Shown: piece by piece, positions 1 to 10,864 of the stretch
Layout: each line of letters opens with the position of its first letter
How positions within the stretch are numbered: position 1 is the first letter of the stretch
NCBI RefSeq assembly: GCF_021290925.1
Contig: NZ_JAJSLX010000001.1
Coordinates: 868,001-932,000 of the forward strand
Direction: 5' to 3'
Source of the DNA: Sessilibacter corallicola
GTDB taxonomy: Bacteria; Pseudomonadota; Gammaproteobacteria; Pseudomonadales; Cellvibrionaceae
DNA length: 64,000 nucleotides
Made by a program: the position numbers and the translations under genes
Notes under the pieces: model-generated
What the model was told of the DNA's origin: nothing
Database searches by the model: none
What the model saw: the letters and a program-made list of their open reading frames with translations, nothing else

Positions 1-110
1 GTTGTTTTAATCAACTCGTGCTCAACAAGAGATGCTGCCATATTGCTGAACATCGCTTTACGATGTGAACTGTTTCGATTCAGTTTACGGCCACTTTTAC
101 GATGACGCAT
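1..110 (-). CDS. rplQ: 50S ribosomal protein L17, N-terminal part (cut by the window edge)
   Basis: Only the first 36 or so codons are inside the window. They begin [20 protein letters not shown], the near-invariant N-terminus of bacterial L17, which binds 23S rRNA near the exit-tunnel side of the large subunit. It follows rpoA by 76 bases on the same strand, the usual last position of the alpha operon. The 3' end lies beyond base 1. Confidence 0.95.
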   Translation of the reverse strand, partial: MRHRKSGRKLNRNSSHRKAMFSNMAASLVEHELIKT

Positions 111-186
111 GACTCTAAATCCTATAAGTGTATTGCTATCACAGCAATGAGTTTAATCAGCGAGGGACGATTCGTCCCTGCTCGTG

Positions 187-1176
187 TTAGTCGTCGTTAC
201 GTAAACTAGCCGGTGGCCAATTCTCTAAACGCATACCTAATGACAATCCACGAGTCGCCAATATGTCTTTAATTTCTGTAAGAGACTTTTTACCCAAATT
301 AGGGGTTTTCAAAAGCTCAACCTCAGTACGCTGAATCAAATCACCAATGTAGTAGATATTTTCGGCTTTTAGGCAGTTCGCAGAACGAACAGTAAGCTCA
401 AGATCATCTACAGGGCGTAACAGCACTGGATCAACTTCTTCTTGTTTCTCTTCAGGCTCAGATTGCTTCTCACCTTCAAGGTCAACAAACACAGCAAGTT
501 GCTGTTGAAGAATAGTTGCAGCTCGACGAATAGCTTCTTCTGGATCAATTGTGCCGTCTGTTTCTAAATCAAGCACAAGGCGATCCAAATCCGTACGTTG
601 CTCAACACGAGCACTTTCAACACTGTAAGCTAAACGCTTAACTGGGCTGTAAGTTGCGTCAAGTTGTAAACGGCCAATCGCACGGGTTTCTTCTTCGTCG
701 TTAACACGAGCGTCAGCAGGCTGGTAGCCTCGACCACGTGCTACAGTGAGTTTCATATTTAAGTCAACATCACCGGTAATAGTAGCGATTACATGCTCAG
801 GATTGATAATTTCAACTTCATGATCAACCTGGATGTCTCCCGCAGTAACCACACCAGGACCGCGTTTAGTCAAACTTAAAGTTGCTTGATCCTTACCATG
901 CATCACGACTGCAACGCCTTTAAGGTTCAAAAGAATTTCGATTACATCCTCTTGAACACCTTCAATGGCGCTGTATTCGTGGAGTACACCAGAAATTTCA
1001 GCCTCAATGATTGCGCATCCAGGCATGGATGAAAGCAAAATACGGCGCAATGCGTTTCCTAGAGTATGGCCAAAACCACGCTCAAGAGGCTCAAGCACCA
1101 CTTTAGCGTGATTTGTACTAAGATCACTTACGTCGATTGTTTTTGGAGTTAAAAATTCGCTAACAGCACTCTGCAT
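187..1176 (-). CDS. rpoA: RNA polymerase alpha subunit
   Basis: The 329-residue product has the expected length for a gammaproteobacterial alpha subunit. The N-terminal domain (about 1-235) carries the dimerisation motif [20 protein letters not shown] near residues 32-51, which starts polymerase assembly. An acidic linker (about 236-250) leads to the C-terminal domain with the LxxxNCLK...IYYIGDL and [10 protein letters not shown] segments that contact UP elements and activators. It lies between rpsD and rplQ in the alpha operon, so it is probably transcribed from upstream ribosomal promoters and co-regulated with S4. Confidence 0.98.
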   Translation of the reverse strand: MQSAVSEFLTPKTIDVSDLSTNHAKVVLEPLERGFGHTLGNALRRILLSSMPGCAIIEAEISGVLHEYSAIEGVQEDVIEILLNLKGVAVVMHGKDQATLSLTKRGPGVVTAGDIQVDHEVEIINPEHVIATITGDVDLNMKLTVARGRGYQPADARVNDEEETRAIGRLQLDATYSPVKRLAYSVESARVEQRTDLDRLVLDLETDGTIDPEEAIRRAATILQQQLAVFVDLEGEKQSEPEEKQEEVDPVLLRPVDDLELTVRSANCLKAENIYYIGDLIQRTEVELLKTPNLGKKSLTEIKDILATRGLSLGMRLENWPPASLRNDD

Positions 1177-1203
1177 AGTCGTACCTTATAAGTGGTTGAT
1201 ACC

Positions 1204-1824
1204 TTACTTCGAGTAAAGCTCCACGATTAGATTCTCGTTGATCTCAGCAGGTAAATCGCTACGATCAGGCTTACGCTTAAATGTGCCTTCTTTCTTTTCA
1301 GAATTAACGTCGACCCATTCAACATCAGCGCGTTGACGAGATAACTCTAAAGCGTTAGTGATACGCAATTGATTTTTCGCACGATCACGCACAGCGACAA
1401 CGTCACCTACTTTGATTTGGTAAGATGGAATGTTAACCACTGCACCATTAACCAAAATAGATTTATGAGAAACTAATTGACGAGACTCAGAGCGTGTCGA
1501 GCCAAAGCCCATGCGATAAACAACGTTATCTAAACGACACTCTAGTAATTGAAGCAGGTTTTCACCAGTTGCACCTTTAATACGTGCTGCTTCTTTGTAG
1601 TAAGAACGGAATTGCTTTTCTAACAAACCGTAAATTCTACGAACTTTTTGCTTTTCACGTAGCTGAACACCGTAATCAGACAAACGACCGCGACGACCGC
1701 CGTGCTGACCAGGAGTGGTTTCAAGCTTACATTTAGAATCTAATGGGCGAGCGCCACTTTTAAGGAACAGGTCAGTTCCTTCACGGCGAGCCAGTTTACA
1801 TTTTGGACCAATATAACGTGCCAT
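1204..1824 (-). CDS. rpsD: 30S ribosomal protein S4
   Basis: The 206-residue product is a primary 16S rRNA-binding protein. Residues 1-45 match the family N-terminus with [19 protein letters not shown] and a second Cys (KCKLE), and the S4 RNA-binding fold follows at about 95-160 ([18 protein letters not shown]). In Escherichia coli S4 also represses translation of its own operon through a pseudoknot at the rpsM start; whether this organism does so cannot be proved here. The gene lies 15 bases downstream of rpsK. Confidence 0.98.
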   Translation of the reverse strand: MARYIGPKCKLARREGTDLFLKSGARPLDSKCKLETTPGQHGGRRGRLSDYGVQLREKQKVRRIYGLLEKQFRSYYKEAARIKGATGENLLQLLECRLDNVVYRMGFGSTRSESRQLVSHKSILVNGAVVNIPSYQIKVGDVVAVRDRAKNQLRITNALELSRQRADVEWVDVNSEKKEGTFKRKPDRSDLPAEINENLIVELYSK

Positions 1825-1839
1825 CTTCTATAATCCCCC

Positions 1840-2232
1840 TTATACGCGACGCTTTTTAGGTGGACGACAGCCGTTGTGAGGAATTGGCGTCACATCGGTA
1901 ATGTTAGTTACTTTAAAACCAACATTATTAAGTGCACGAACCGCTGATTCACGACCAGGGCCAGGGCCTTTAACTTCAACGTCTACGTTTTTCAAGCCAT
2001 ACTCTTTAGCAGCTTCACCAGCACGCTCTGCAGCAACCTGCGCAGCGAATGGAGTACTCTTACGAGAGCCACGGAAACCAGAACCACCTGCAGTAGCCCA
2101 GCTTAGAGTATTACCTTGACGATCGGTAATGGTAACAATTGTGTTGTTAAACGACGCGTGAATATGTGCAACGCCATCAACAACCGTCTTTTTCACTTTT
2201 TTACGAGTGGTTTTATTACTTGGCTTTGCCAT
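1840..2232 (-). CDS. rpsK: 30S ribosomal protein S11
   Basis: The 130-residue product builds the 30S platform with S6, S18 and S21. The sequence matches the family throughout, including [19 protein letters not shown] near the N-terminus and the conserved C-terminus [20 protein letters not shown]. It lies between rpsM and rpsD with 42- and 15-base spacers, the canonical alpha-operon order. Confidence 0.98.
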   Translation of the reverse strand: MAKPSNKTTRKKVKKTVVDGVAHIHASFNNTIVTITDRQGNTLSWATAGGSGFRGSRKSTPFAAQVAAERAGEAAKEYGLKNVDVEVKGPGPGRESAVRALNNVGFKVTNITDVTPIPHNGCRPPKKRRV

Positions 2233-2274
2233 GCAATTTTCCTTCGTTCGGTTGAATACTAAATTTAATTAGTA

Positions 2275-2631
2275 TTATTTCTTGATGGGTTTACGCGGAC
2301 CTTTACGGGTTCTCGCATTCGTTTTGGTTCTTTGACCACGTAACGGAAGGTTACGACGGTGCCTGATTCCACGGAAACAACCCAAGTCCATCAAACGCTT
2401 GATGTTCATTGAGACTTCACGTCGAAGATCACCTTCTACAGTCAATTTCGCCACTTCTTCACGCACCGCATCCATCTGAGATTCAGATAGATCACCAATC
2501 TTTGTGCTTTCAGCAATACCAGTTGCTGCACAAATTTGCTTTGCGGTAGTCTTACCAACGCCGTAAACGTAAGTAAGAGAAATAACGGCATGTTTATGAT
2601 CTGGTATATTGACACCAGCAATACGAGCCAT
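2275..2631 (-). CDS. rpsM: 30S ribosomal protein S13
   Basis: The 118-residue product starts [20 protein letters not shown] and ends in the basic tail [18 protein letters not shown], both typical of S13, which lies in the 30S head and contacts the P-site tRNA and bridge B1. It is the first gene of the alpha operon. The 313-base gap before rpmJ is long enough to hold a separate promoter and the S4-responsive leader. Confidence 0.98.
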   Translation of the reverse strand: MARIAGVNIPDHKHAVISLTYVYGVGKTTAKQICAATGIAESTKIGDLSESQMDAVREEVAKLTVEGDLRREVSMNIKRLMDLGCFRGIRHRRNLPLRGQRTKTNARTRKGPRKPIKK

Positions 2632-2895
2632 TCAAGTTACTCCACAAGATATTAAATTTCGGTATTAACAGCAGTTAATAGGCACCCAACTGTAGTGCTA
2701 TTCATTTATATGTTCATTAAATGAAACTCGAACCGAGTCAGAACAAGGATTCGAAACCACTTGCAAGTGATTCAGAAACCTAAAATGATCTACATCACCG
2801 CCTAAAAAAGGTGCGCAAGGATACCTATCTAACTACAAAAAATCAATAGCCTGATGATTTCTCATTCAGACGACAGTTAATACCCCTCTTCAATA
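2632..2895 (-). promoter_or_regulatory. rpsM leader region, possible alpha-operon S4 target
   Basis: No gene is visible between rpsM and rpmJ. On the minus strand the region has an AT-rich inverted repeat (TTCATTTA ... TAAATGAA, about 2700-2724) and further short inverted repeats up to the rpsM ribosome-binding site (GTGGAG). In E. coli the rpsM leader folds into a pseudoknot bound by S4. I infer an equivalent function from position only and did not establish the pseudoknot pairing. Confidence 0.35.
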
Positions 2896-2927
2896 AGTAA
2901 ACGCGCAGCATATGCCGCGCGTTTACT
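2896..2927 (-). terminator. Strong hairpin after rpmJ (spc/alpha boundary)
   Basis: An 11-bp perfect stem (AGTAAACGCGC pairing with GCGCGTTTACT) with a 10-base loop begins 18 bases past the rpmJ stop on the minus strand. No U-tract follows, so it may be an attenuator, processing site or RNA-stabilising hairpin rather than a full intrinsic terminator. Confidence 0.55.
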
Positions 2928-2944
2928 ATCGAAACGTTTCAGGT

Positions 2945-3061
2945 CTAGCCTTGACGTTGCTTATGACGTGGTTCTGCACTGCAAATAACTCGTAATACAC
3001 CATTACGACGAATCATTTTGCAATTACGACACATCTTTTTAACGGAAGCTCTAACTTTCAT
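2945..3061 (-). CDS. rpmJ: 50S ribosomal protein L36
   Basis: This 38-codon gene encodes [20 protein letters not shown] and ends [11 protein letters not shown]. It keeps the Cys/Cys/Cys/His zinc-ribbon residues (C11, C14, C27, H33), so it is the zinc-binding C+ form. It lies 19 bases after secY, its normal place at the end of the spc operon. The zinc-bound form implies that a zinc-free paralogue, if any, would be elsewhere in the genome. Confidence 0.96.
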   Translation of the reverse strand: MKVRASVKKMCRNCKMIRRNGVLRVICSAEPRHKQRQG

Positions 3062-3080
3062 AATACAACCTCAATACTGA

Positions 3081-4415
3081 TCAGCGAGCCATGCCGCTGC
3101 CATAACCTTTTAAATTTGATTTCTTCATCAGCGAATCATATTGGCTTGACATCAAATGAGATTGCACTTGAGCCATAAAGTCCATTACCACAACTACTGC
3201 AATCAATAGTGAAGTACCACCAAGATAGAAAGGTACATCTGTTGCCAATATTAAGAACTGAGGTAATAAACATACCGCTGCAATATAAATCGCACCCACA
3301 AGTGTTAATCGAGTTAACACTTTATCGATATATTTAGCTGTATGGTCACCAGGTCGGATACCGGGAACATAAGCTCCTGATTTTTTCAGGTTATCTGCAA
3401 CTTCTTTCGGATTAAACATAAGAGCCGTATAGAAGAAACAGAAGAACACAATCATCGCCACAAACAAGATAAGGTTCAGTGGCTGACCGGGACCAATCAA
3501 TAAAGCAAATTCTTGCAAAAAGTCTGAGCTTGTACCTTCGGTACTGTTACCAAACCATTGAGCAATTGTTGCAGGGAAAAGCAAAATAGTACTCGCAAAG
3601 ATAGCAGGAATAACACCGGCCATATTTACCTTCAACGGAAGGTGACTGCTTTGAGCCGCAAATACCTTTTTACCTCGTTGCTGTTTGGCATAGTTTACCG
3701 TAATTCTGCGTTGGCCGCGCTCCATACGAACCACAAACCAAACAACTGCAATTGCGATAAAACAAACAATCAACAAAGCGAAAATACTTAAATCACCTTG
3801 ACGAGATGACTCAGCTGCTTGACCAACTGCCGCTGGGATACCAGCAACAATACCGGCAAAAATAAGCATTGATATACCGTTTCCGATACCGCGTTCTGTC
3901 ACTTGCTCACCAAGCCACATCATGAACACCGCACCAGTTACCAGAGAAACAACAGCGACGAAATAGAAACTGAAGTCTGCGGAATAAGCGAAACCTTGCG
4001 CTAGACCGACTGACATCCCAATCGCCTGAATTGTTGCCAAAATAACTGTTAAGTAACGTGTATATTGACTAATTTTTCTTCGACCAGCATCACCTTCTTT
4101 TTTCAACTGCTCTAAAGAAGGGGTAACTGCCGACATCAACTGCATAATAATAGAGGCAGAGATATACGGCATAATCCCAAGCGCAAGAATACTCATACGC
4201 TCAAGTGCACCGCCGGAAAACATATTAAACAGCCCAAGAATAGTGCCTTGGTTTTGATTGAACAGATCAGAAACACGATCTGGATCAATTCCTGGCACTG
4301 GGATGTGAGTCCCAATTCTATAGACAATAATTGCTAAAAATAGAAACCTCAGACGGGCCCATAATTCCGACAGGCCCTTTTGGTCTCCAAATGGTAAGCC
4401 ACCCGCGTTTGCCAT
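3081..4415 (-). CDS. secY: Preprotein translocase subunit SecY
   Basis: SecY is the channel-forming subunit of the SecYEG translocon in the inner membrane. The 444-residue product has ten hydrophobic segments and family motifs including [13 protein letters not shown] at the N-terminus, [14 protein letters not shown], and the cytosolic C5 loop region PGIRPG. The open frame extends four codons further to a TTG at 4427, but those bases contain the GGGGGA ribosome-binding site, so the ATG at 4415 is the better start. It follows rplO in the spc operon. Confidence 0.97.
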   Translation of the reverse strand: MANAGGLPFGDQKGLSELWARLRFLFLAIIVYRIGTHIPVPGIDPDRVSDLFNQNQGTILGLFNMFSGGALERMSILALGIMPYISASIIMQLMSAVTPSLEQLKKEGDAGRRKISQYTRYLTVILATIQAIGMSVGLAQGFAYSADFSFYFVAVVSLVTGAVFMMWLGEQVTERGIGNGISMLIFAGIVAGIPAAVGQAAESSRQGDLSIFALLIVCFIAIAVVWFVVRMERGQRRITVNYAKQQRGKKVFAAQSSHLPLKVNMAGVIPAIFASTILLFPATIAQWFGNSTEGTSSDFLQEFALLIGPGQPLNLILFVAMIVFFCFFYTALMFNPKEVADNLKKSGAYVPGIRPGDHTAKYIDKVLTRLTLVGAIYIAAVCLLPQFLILATDVPFYLGGTSLLIAVVVVMDFMAQVQSHLMSSQYDSLMKKSNLKGYGSGMAR

Positions 4416-4467
4416 TGGTTCCCCCAAATATTTAAATACCGAACGCTAAAAGCGTATGGCTACGGGA

Positions 4468-4902
4468 TTAGTCTTCTATCTTGCCGCCAGCAGCTTCGAT
4501 TGCAGCCTTAGCGCCTTTAGTAGCACTAATACCTTTCAAAGTTACCGCTTTATTAATTTCGCCAGATAAAAATACTTTAGCTCGCTTGATAATAGAAGTT
4601 ACTAAGCCCGCTTTGGCCAACGCTTCTATATCGATCACATCAGCATCTACTTTGTTCAATTCTGATAAGCGAATTTCTGCAGTTACGCGTCCAATACGAG
4701 AAGTAAAACCGAATTTTGGAAGACGCTTCTGCAAAGGCATTTGACCACCCTCGAAACCCGGCTTAACCGAGCCACCCGAGCGAGACTTCAAACCTTTATG
4801 ACCACGACCACCGGTTTTACCAACACCACTACCGATACCGCGACCAACACGCTTTTTACTTGATACCCGGCCAGGTGCTGGGCTAAGAGTATTTAATTTC
4901 AT
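4468..4902 (-). CDS. rplO: 50S ribosomal protein L15
   Basis: The 144-residue product begins [20 protein letters not shown] and has the Gly/Arg-rich stretch ([20 protein letters not shown]) that threads into 23S rRNA. A frame extension to a TTG at 4917 overlaps the end of rpmD and contains the AAGGTGAG ribosome-binding site, so the ATG at 4902 is chosen; this also gives the exact E. coli length. The last residues [12 protein letters not shown] are conserved. Confidence 0.97.
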   Translation of the reverse strand: MKLNTLSPAPGRVSSKKRVGRGIGSGVGKTGGRGHKGLKSRSGGSVKPGFEGGQMPLQKRLPKFGFTSRIGRVTAEIRLSELNKVDADVIDIEALAKAGLVTSIIKRAKVFLSGEINKAVTLKGISATKGAKAAIEAAGGKIED

Positions 4903-4903
4903 A

Positions 4904-5089
4904 TTACTCACCTTCAACCTTAACCAGATAGTTAACCCTGTTGATCATGCCGCGAGTTGATGGAGTATCCTCAACTTCAACAGTGTGACCAATGCGACGA
5001 AGACCCAAACCTAAAAGGCAAGCTTGGTGTGCTTTAAGACGACCAGCTCCGCTCTTTACTTGAGTCACTTTAACAGTTTTATTAGCCAT
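4904..5089 (-). CDS. rpmD: 50S ribosomal protein L30
   Basis: The 61-residue product [20 protein letters not shown] is typical of L30, a small globular protein on the back of the large subunit. It lies between rpsE and rplO. The rplO start codon comes one base after its stop, so the two are probably translationally coupled. Confidence 0.96.
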   Translation of the reverse strand: MANKTVKVTQVKSGAGRLKAHQACLLGLGLRRIGHTVEVEDTPSTRGMINRVNYLVKVEGE

Positions 5090-5133
5090 GGTAATTCCAC
5101 CTAGTCGAGCGGCTCGAGGCCGCTCATAAACCT

Positions 5134-5661
5134 TTAGCCAGTAATCTCTTCCACAGTTTTGCCACGCTTAGCAGCTACTGACTCTGGAGACGCCATTTGT
5201 TGCAATGCTTTGAACGTTGCACGAACAACATTAACTGGGTTAGTTGAACCGTAACATTTTGCCAAAACGTTCTGTACACCAGCAATTTCAAGAACAGCAC
5301 GCATCGCACCACCGGCGATAACACCAGTACCTTGAGATGCAGGTTGCATGTAAACTTTTGATGCAGAGTGGCGACCTTTAGTTGGGTATTGAATGGTATC
5401 ACCGTCCAAATCAACTTGGATCATGTTACGACGCGCCGCTTCCATAGCCTTCTGAATTGCTTGAGGCACTTCACGAGCTTTACCACGACCAAAACCAACT
5501 TTACCGTTTCCATCACCAACAACAGTTAATGCTGTAAAAGTGAAGATACGACCACCTTTTACTGTTTTAGCAACACGGTTTACTTCGACTAGCTTCTCTT
5601 GTAAACCTTCATCTTGTTGTTGCTGTGCGCCATTGCGCTCGTCTTTTTTATCTTTAGCCAT
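5134..5661 (-). CDS. rpsE: 30S ribosomal protein S5
   Basis: The 175-residue product has a double-stranded RNA-binding fold at about 22-90 ([19 protein letters not shown], then [18 protein letters not shown]) and the S5 C-terminal fold. S5 helps to form the mRNA entry site and affects decoding fidelity. The first 20 residues are a charged, Gln-rich extension ([16 protein letters not shown]), slightly longer than in E. coli. Confidence 0.97.
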   Translation of the reverse strand: MAKDKKDERNGAQQQQDEGLQEKLVEVNRVAKTVKGGRIFTFTALTVVGDGNGKVGFGRGKAREVPQAIQKAMEAARRNMIQVDLDGDTIQYPTKGRHSASKVYMQPASQGTGVIAGGAMRAVLEIAGVQNVLAKCYGSTNPVNVVRATFKALQQMASPESVAAKRGKTVEEITG

Positions 5662-5672
5662 TTTTCAAACCT

Positions 5673-6023
5673 TTAGAATTCGAGACCAGCTTCACGGGCA
5701 GCATCAGCCAACGCTTTAATTCGACCGTGATATTTGTAACCGCTACGGTCAAAAGCAACTTCAGTGATACCAGCAGCTTTTGCTCGCTCTGCAATCAATT
5801 TACCCACAACGCTAGCTGCGTCGACATTGCCAGTTTTGTTTTCTCGCAACTCTTTTTCAACGGTTGATGCACTAGCTAAAACTTGTGCACCATCAGCAGC
5901 AATAATTTGTGCGTAAATATGACGCGGAGTACGAAACACACTTAAGCGTGTGCTTCCAAGCTCGCGGATCTTTGCGCGAGAGCGACGAGCACGACGCAAA
6001 CGAGATTGTTTTTTAACGTTCAT
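5673..6023 (-). CDS. rplR: 50S ribosomal protein L18
   Basis: The 116-residue product [20 protein letters not shown] matches L18, which with L5 anchors 5S rRNA to the large subunit. The basic N-terminus and the conserved segment [12 protein letters not shown] followed by [22 protein letters not shown] are present. It lies 9 bases after rplF and 11 before rpsE. Confidence 0.97.
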   Translation of the reverse strand: MNVKKQSRLRRARRSRAKIRELGSTRLSVFRTPRHIYAQIIAADGAQVLASASTVEKELRENKTGNVDAASVVGKLIAERAKAAGITEVAFDRSGYKYHGRIKALADAAREAGLEF

Positions 6024-6032
6024 TTCTATGCC

Positions 6033-6566
6033 CTACTTCTTCTTAGCTTCTTTACGACGTACGTACTCATCAGAGTAGCGCACACCCTTACCTTTATAAG
6101 GCTCTGGCGGACGATAGGCACGTATTTCGGAAGCTACTTGACCGAGCAATTGCTTATCTGCACTCTTAAGTACAATTTCTGTCTGACTTGGGGTTTCAGC
6201 CGTAACACCTTCTGGCAATTGATAATCGACAGGGTGAGAGAATCCCAACGTCAGGTTTACAGTTTTGCCAGAAGCTTTGGTACGGTAACCAACACCGATA
6301 AGCTCAAGTTTCTTTTCAAAACCTTGGCTTACACCAAATACCATGTTGTTTACTAGGGCACGCATGGTGCCCGCTAATGCTCTGGACTGCTTGGCGTTAT
6401 CGCGAGCAGCGAACTTCAATACGTTCTCTTCTTGCGATACTTCGACATTCTTATGAATATCAATAGCCAATGTACCTTTGCCGCCTTTTACGGAAAGCGA
6501 TTGATCTTTCAGATCCACTTTCACGCCGGCAGGTATTTCAACCGGACTGTTTGCAACTCGTGACAT
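6033..6566 (-). CDS. rplF: 50S ribosomal protein L6
   Basis: The 177-residue product contains the two repeated L6 folds and the signature [20 protein letters not shown] near the C-terminus. L6 lies by the sarcin-ricin loop at the factor-binding site. Order rpsH-rplF-rplR is canonical for the spc operon. Confidence 0.97.
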   Translation of the reverse strand: MSRVANSPVEIPAGVKVDLKDQSLSVKGGKGTLAIDIHKNVEVSQEENVLKFAARDNAKQSRALAGTMRALVNNMVFGVSQGFEKKLELIGVGYRTKASGKTVNLTLGFSHPVDYQLPEGVTAETPSQTEIVLKSADKQLLGQVASEIRAYRPPEPYKGKGVRYSDEYVRRKEAKKK

Positions 6567-6579
6567 GACTAAATCCTAA

Positions 6580-6972
6580 TTAGAATACTGTGCAAAGAAC
6601 TTCGCCGCCAACACCAGCTGCGCGGGCTGCACGGTCAGTCATTACACCTTTACTGGTAGAAACAATAGCGATACCCAAACCGCCACGAACGGATGGTAGT
6701 TCGCTCTTACCAGCGTAGTTACGTAAACCTGGTCGACTTACACGATCTAACTCGGCAATGACTGGTTTACCTTCAAAATATTTTAAAACCACACTCAATG
6801 TTGGTTTGCTTTCTTCAGAAACGCTTACGTCGCTAATGTAGCCTTCTTCAAGAAGAACTTTTGCTACACTAATTTTCAATTTCGACGAAGGCATTTCTAC
6901 AGTAGCTTTGCCAACCATTTGAGCGTTACGGATGCGAGTCAGCATATCTGACAACGGGTCTTGCATGCTCAT
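6580..6972 (-). CDS. rpsH: 30S ribosomal protein S8
   Basis: The 130-residue product begins [20 protein letters not shown] and ends with the conserved [20 protein letters not shown] segment. S8 binds helix 21 of 16S rRNA and in E. coli represses spc translation at the rplE start. I did not look for a helix-21 mimic by folding. Confidence 0.97.
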   Translation of the reverse strand: MSMQDPLSDMLTRIRNAQMVGKATVEMPSSKLKISVAKVLLEEGYISDVSVSEESKPTLSVVLKYFEGKPVIAELDRVSRPGLRNYAGKSELPSVRGGLGIAIVSTSKGVMTDRAARAAGVGGEVLCTVF

Positions 6973-6994
6973 AACATCTACTCCTGAATTCTAT

Positions 6995-7300
6995 TTACCA
7001 GCTAGCCTTAACTAGGCCAGGAACGTCACCACGCATGGCAGCTTCACGTAATTTGTTTCGGCACAAGCCAAATTTACGGTAAACCGCGTGAGGGCGTCCG
7101 GTAACACGACAGCGACGTTGAATACGGGTAGCACTCGCATCACGTGGCATTTTTTGCAATTTGATTTGCGCTTCCCAAACTTGGTCTTCAGTAGACTCTG
7201 GGTTGGCGATAATTGCTTTCAACTCCGTACGCTTCGCAGCAAATTTAGAAACAGCTTTTGCGCGTTTTACGTCGCGAGCGATCATAGATTTCTTAGCCAT
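6995..7300 (-). CDS. rpsN: 30S ribosomal protein S14, zinc-free long form
   Basis: The 101-residue product is the long, zinc-independent form of S14: it lacks the CxxC...CxxC ribbon of the 61-residue form and has the middle insertion with [20 protein letters not shown]. The C-terminal half ([20 protein letters not shown]) is conserved. S14 helps to assemble the 30S head. Confidence 0.97.
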   Translation of the reverse strand: MAKKSMIARDVKRAKAVSKFAAKRTELKAIIANPESTEDQVWEAQIKLQKMPRDASATRIQRRCRVTGRPHAVYRKFGLCRNKLREAAMRGDVPGLVKASW

Positions 7301-7309
7301 AACAGTACC

Positions 7310-7849
7310 TTAACCTTTTAGTGGGAAGTTAAAGGCTCTAAGTAACGCACGACCTTCGTCGTCGTTGCGCGCCGTTGTGGTTATACAAATATCTAAGCCG
7401 CGGAGCTTGTCGACTTTGTCGTACTCAATCTCAGGAAAGATAATTTGCTCTGTAACACCCATGGAAAAGTTTCCACGACCGTCAAATTGTTTTGGGCTGA
7501 TACCACGAAAATCGCGAATACGTGGAATAGCGATTGAAACTAATCGCTCCAAGAATTCATACATACGATCTTGACGTAAAGTTACTTTACAGCCGATTGG
7601 CCAACCGTCACGGATTTTGAAACCTGCGATGGATTTACGCGCTTTGGTAACAACCACTTTTTGTCCGGTGATAGCTTCAAGATCGCGAACAGCGTTCTCA
7701 AGAACTTTTTTATCACCTACTGCTTCACCAACACCCATGTTCACGGTGATTTTGGTAATGCGAGGAATTTCCATAACATTCGCAACGCCGAGCTCTTCTT
7801 TTAGCTTAGGTGCGATTTCAGATTTATAGACTGCTTTCAAATTAGCCAT
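7310..7849 (-). CDS. rplE: 50S ribosomal protein L5
   Basis: The 179-residue product carries [18 protein letters not shown] and the [20 protein letters not shown] segment of L5, which binds 5S rRNA and the P-site tRNA elbow. The frame is open to a GTG at 7861, but the ATG at 7849 gives the standard length and N-terminus ([20 protein letters not shown]). It follows rplX closely. Confidence 0.96.
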   Translation of the reverse strand: MANLKAVYKSEIAPKLKEELGVANVMEIPRITKITVNMGVGEAVGDKKVLENAVRDLEAITGQKVVVTKARKSIAGFKIRDGWPIGCKVTLRQDRMYEFLERLVSIAIPRIRDFRGISPKQFDGRGNFSMGVTEQIIFPEIEYDKVDKLRGLDICITTTARNDDEGRALLRAFNFPLKG

Positions 7850-7865
7850 TTCTGTTACCACTCAC

Positions 7866-8183
7866 TTAAGCGTCGACAGCTTCGCCGTTGGATTTAAATA
7901 CACGAATCTTTTTGCCGTCTTCTAAAACTTTGAATCCAACACGATCCGCCTTATTCGTTGCATTGTTGTAAATTGCTACGTTTGATACTGCAATCGGAGC
8001 TTCTTTCTCAACAATGCCACCAGCTACACCAGCTTGCGGGTTTGGTTTTTGGTGCTTCTTAATCATCTGAATACCAGAAACCAATAGGCGATCATCAGTT
8101 AATACTTTGATCACTTTACCGCGCTTGCCTTTATCACGACCGGCGATGACGATTACTTCGTCGTCACGTTTGATCTTGCGCAT
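7866..8183 (-). CDS. rplX: 50S ribosomal protein L24
   Basis: The 105-residue product has the KOW motif ([20 protein letters not shown]) at the N-terminus, typical of L24, one of the assembly-initiating proteins of the large subunit. It lies between rplN and rplE as expected. Confidence 0.97.
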   Translation of the reverse strand: MRKIKRDDEVIVIAGRDKGKRGKVIKVLTDDRLLVSGIQMIKKHQKPNPQAGVAGGIVEKEAPIAVSNVAIYNNATNKADRVGFKVLEDGKKIRVFKSNGEAVDA

Positions 8184-8228
8184 TTGACTTTCCTCTTAAC
8201 TTTGACCGGTATACTGTAAGTTAAAAAC

Positions 8229-8597
8229 TTACAGCACCTCTGGCGCCAAAGAGATAATCTTCATGAATTTCTCACTGCGCAGTTCGCGAGTTACCGGGCC
8301 AAAAATACGGGTACCGATAGGTGCTTCACTGGCATTGAGTAATACAGCCGCGTTGTCGTCGAATTTGATCAAGGAACCGTCCTGTCTGCGAACACCTTTT
8401 TTGGTGCGCACTACAACAGCCTTCATTACTTGACCTTTTTTAACTTTGCCACGCGGAATGGCTTCTTTCACAGTGACTTTAATAATGTCACCAACTGCAG
8501 CATAACGGCGATGTGAACCGCCGAGTACTTTGATGCACATAACTCTACGAGCACCAGAGTTGTCAGCTACTTCTAGATAACTTTGAGTTTGAATCAT
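8229..8597 (-). CDS. rplN: 50S ribosomal protein L14
   Basis: The 122-residue product has exactly the E. coli length and the conserved [20 protein letters not shown] start. L14 forms inter-subunit bridges with 16S rRNA. It is the first gene of the spc set and follows rpsQ by 34 bases; no separate spc promoter was recognised in that gap. Confidence 0.97.
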   Translation of the reverse strand: MIQTQSYLEVADNSGARRVMCIKVLGGSHRRYAAVGDIIKVTVKEAIPRGKVKKGQVMKAVVVRTKKGVRRQDGSLIKFDDNAAVLLNASEAPIGTRIFGPVTRELRSEKFMKIISLAPEVL

Positions 8598-8631
8598 CGT
8601 CCGTCTCCGAAACTTTAGGGCACTTACCGAA

Positions 8632-8898
8632 TTAAATTACGGTAGCGCGCTCATCAATTTTCACCAAAGTCCAAGACTTGGTTTTTGACAATGGGCGAGT
8701 TTCGGCGATAGTGACTACATCACCCTGCTTACACTCGTTATTTTCATCGTGTGCTTTGATTTTCGAAGACTTACTGACGTATTTGCCATACACAGGGTGC
8801 TTAACTCGGCGCTCAATAAGCACGGTGATGGTTTTATCCATCTTGTCGCTGACAACTTTGCCAGACTCAGTACGAGCTTGATTTTCTGCCTGACTCAT
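8632..8898 (-). CDS. rpsQ: 30S ribosomal protein S17
   Basis: The 88-residue OB-fold protein shows [20 protein letters not shown] and [18 protein letters not shown], both hallmark S17 segments. It is a primary 16S binder. Its ATG shares one base with the rpmC stop (TAATG), so the two are translationally coupled. It is the last gene of the S10 part of the run. Confidence 0.97.
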   Translation of the reverse strand: MSQAENQARTESGKVVSDKMDKTITVLIERRVKHPVYGKYVSKSSKIKAHDENNECKQGDVVTIAETRPLSKTKSWTLVKIDERATVI

Positions 8899-9089
8899 TA
8901 TTCACCTGCCTTCTCGTTAAGCACTGTCTTAATTCGAGCGATATCGCGTCGGGTTTGTTTAACCAAATGAGTTTGATTCAATTGATTGGTTTCAGCTTGC
9001 ATACGCAAACGGAATTGAGATTCCAATTGAGTTTCTAACTCTTTGTTAAGCTCTTCGACTGATTTCCCACGGAGTTCTTGGACTTTCAT
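8898..9089 (-). CDS. rpmC: 50S ribosomal protein L29
   Basis: The 63-residue helical product [20 protein letters not shown] aligns end to end with E. coli L29, found at the exit tunnel next to L23. The frame starts one codon earlier at a GTG (9092), but the ATG at 9089 overlaps the rplP stop by one base (TGATG) and gives the family length. Confidence 0.96.
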   Translation of the reverse strand: MKVQELRGKSVEELNKELETQLESQFRLRMQAETNQLNQTHLVKQTRRDIARIKTVLNEKAGE

Positions 9090-9502
9090 CACATCACCGT
9101 CCGTTTTACAAAAGTTGTGCTTACAGGTAATTTCGCAGCTGCCAATTGGAATGCTTCACGAGCTAATTCTTCGCTAACACCTTCCATCTCGTACAACACC
9201 TTTCCAGGCTGGATCTGACAGATCCAATACTCAACGTTACCCTTACCTTTACCTTGACGTACTTCCAAAGGCTTTTCGGTAATTGGTTTATCTGGAAACA
9301 CACGGATCCAAATTTTACCGCCACGCTTAATGTGACGAGTCATTGTTCTACGAGCTGCTTCGATTTGACGCGCTGTAATGCGTCCACGACCAGTAGCTTT
9401 TAGGCCGTACTCACCGAAGCTAACTTTAGAACCTCGTTCAGCAAGACCGCGATTACGGCCTTTTTGCATCTTTCTGAACTTGGTACGCTTTGGCTGTAAC
9501 AT
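9089..9502 (-). CDS. rplP: 50S ribosomal protein L16
   Basis: The 137-residue product [20 protein letters not shown] is L16, which contacts A- and P-site tRNAs. The region around [20 protein letters not shown] contains the Arg that is hydroxylated by YcfD in E. coli; the hydroxylase gene is not in this window. It overlaps the start of rpmC by one base. Confidence 0.97.
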   Translation of the reverse strand: MLQPKRTKFRKMQKGRNRGLAERGSKVSFGEYGLKATGRGRITARQIEAARRTMTRHIKRGGKIWIRVFPDKPITEKPLEVRQGKGKGNVEYWICQIQPGKVLYEMEGVSEELAREAFQLAAAKLPVSTTFVKRTVM

Positions 9503-9515
9503 TTATGCGTACTCC

Positions 9516-10193
9516 TTACTTAGTTCGTTTTTTCTTAGTGGTTGGCTCTTCGGCTTGTTCTACATCGCCGATAACCTCACCTTTGAAAATCCAGACCTTC
9601 ACACCGATGATACCGTAGGTAGTCGCTGCTTCAGCTGTTGCGTAGTCGATATCCGCACGCAAGGTGTGTAGAGGTACACGACCTTCGCGATACCATTCAG
9701 AACGTGCAATTTCAGCACCGCCCAAACGACCACCAACCTGAACTTTGATACCTTGTGCACCTTGACGCATTGCGTTTTGAACAACACGCTTCATTGCACG
9801 ACGGAACATAACACGGCGCTCTAACTGTGAAGCTACGCTTTGTGCTACCAGAGTTGCATCGATATCAGGCTTACGAATTTCTTCGATATTAATATGAACC
9901 GGCACGCCCATTTTTTTGGTTAGCTCATTGCGAAGTTTTTCAACATCTTCGCCTTTCTTGCCGATTACGATGCCAGGACGTGCTGTGTGAATAGTCACAC
10001 GAGCAGTGTTCGCTGGACGCTCGATTTCAATACGGCTTACAGAAGCGTGAGCTAAACTTTTTTGCAGATATTCTCTAACATTTAAATCGTTGAAGAGTTT
10101 GTCTGCATAGGCATCGCTACCAGCATACCAAGTAGAAGTATGCTTCTTAACAATGCCCAGACGAATGCCTGTCGGATGTACTTTCTGACCCAT
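9516..10193 (-). CDS. rpsC: 30S ribosomal protein S3
   Basis: The 225-residue product has an N-terminal KH domain ([15 protein letters not shown] at about 54-68) and the C-terminal S3 domain ([10 protein letters not shown]). S3 lines the mRNA entry tunnel and takes part in mRNA helicase activity. It lies between rplV and rplP. Confidence 0.97.
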   Translation of the reverse strand: MGQKVHPTGIRLGIVKKHTSTWYAGSDAYADKLFNDLNVREYLQKSLAHASVSRIEIERPANTARVTIHTARPGIVIGKKGEDVEKLRNELTKKMGVPVHINIEEIRKPDIDATLVAQSVASQLERRVMFRRAMKRVVQNAMRQGAQGIKVQVGGRLGGAEIARSEWYREGRVPLHTLRADIDYATAEAATTYGIIGVKVWIFKGEVIGDVEQAEEPTTKKKRTK

Positions 10194-10205
10194 AACGTCT
10201 GTCTC

Positions 10206-10538
10206 TTAAATTTCGGCTACTTTTACAGTGATGTGACAAGAACGCTTAAGGATGCGATCCGCACGCCCTTTTGCTCTAGGACGGATGCGTTTCATCGTCA
10301 TACCTTCGTCCACAAAAATTGTGGAGACCTTGAGCTCATCAACATCAGCGCCTTCATTGTGTTCGGCATTGGCAATCGCAGATTCCAATACTTTCTTAAC
10401 AATGGCCGCGCCTTTTTTGTTACTAAAAGCCAGAATGTCTAACGCTTCTTCTACGTGTTTTCCACGAATTTGATCAGCGACCAAACGGGCTTTTTGCGCT
10501 GATAGACGCGCACCGCTTAACTTTGCAGCTACTTCCAT
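10206..10538 (-). CDS. rplV: 50S ribosomal protein L22
   Basis: The 110-residue product keeps the L22 core ([20 protein letters not shown]) and the extended loop region ending [16 protein letters not shown] that lines the exit tunnel near the macrolide site. It is in standard S10-operon order between rpsS and rpsC. Confidence 0.97.
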   Translation of the reverse strand: MEVAAKLSGARLSAQKARLVADQIRGKHVEEALDILAFSNKKGAAIVKKVLESAIANAEHNEGADVDELKVSTIFVDEGMTMKRIRPRAKGRADRILKRSCHITVKVAEI

Positions 10539-10553
10539 CGTAAAACCCTCGAA

Positions 10554-10832
10554 TTAACGTTTTTTGGCTTTTTTATCTGCCGCATGGCCGCGGTAGTTGC
10601 GAGTTGCAGAAAACTCGCCCAACTTGTGACCAACCATTTCTTCGTTGATCAAAACGGGAACGTGTTGCTTACCGTTGTGAACAGCGATGGTTAGACCGAC
10701 CATTTCAGGCATAATCATTGACCGACGCGACCAAGTTTTAATTGGACGCCGATCGTTCTTTTCGATCGCAGCTTCAACCTTCTTAATAAGATGAAGATCG
10801 ATATAAGGACCTTTTTTCAGTGAACGTGGCAC
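10554..10832 (-). CDS. rpsS: 30S ribosomal protein S19
   Basis: The 92-residue product [20 protein letters not shown] is S19, a 30S head protein that forms bridge B1a and partners S13. The conserved [20 protein letters not shown]-terminus is intact. Confidence 0.97.
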   Translation of the reverse strand: MPRSLKKGPYIDLHLIKKVEAAIEKNDRRPIKTWSRRSMIMPEMVGLTIAVHNGKQHVPVLINEEMVGHKLGEFSATRNYRGHAADKKAKKR

Positions 10833-10864
10833 TGTTACTTCCTCTTAGCTAGTTATTCGCGCGC

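Noticed and set aside
2715-2755. tRNA-like T-arm motif (GGTTCGA) in the rpsM leader
   Set aside because: No acceptor stem, D-arm or anticodon arm can be drawn around it; it is only a small hairpin.
4416-4427. Upstream TTG start for secY, and similar upstream extensions of rplO, rplE and rpsJ
   Set aside because: For secY, rplO and rpsJ the extra codons contain the ribosome-binding site; for all four the internal ATG gives the family's standard N-terminus.
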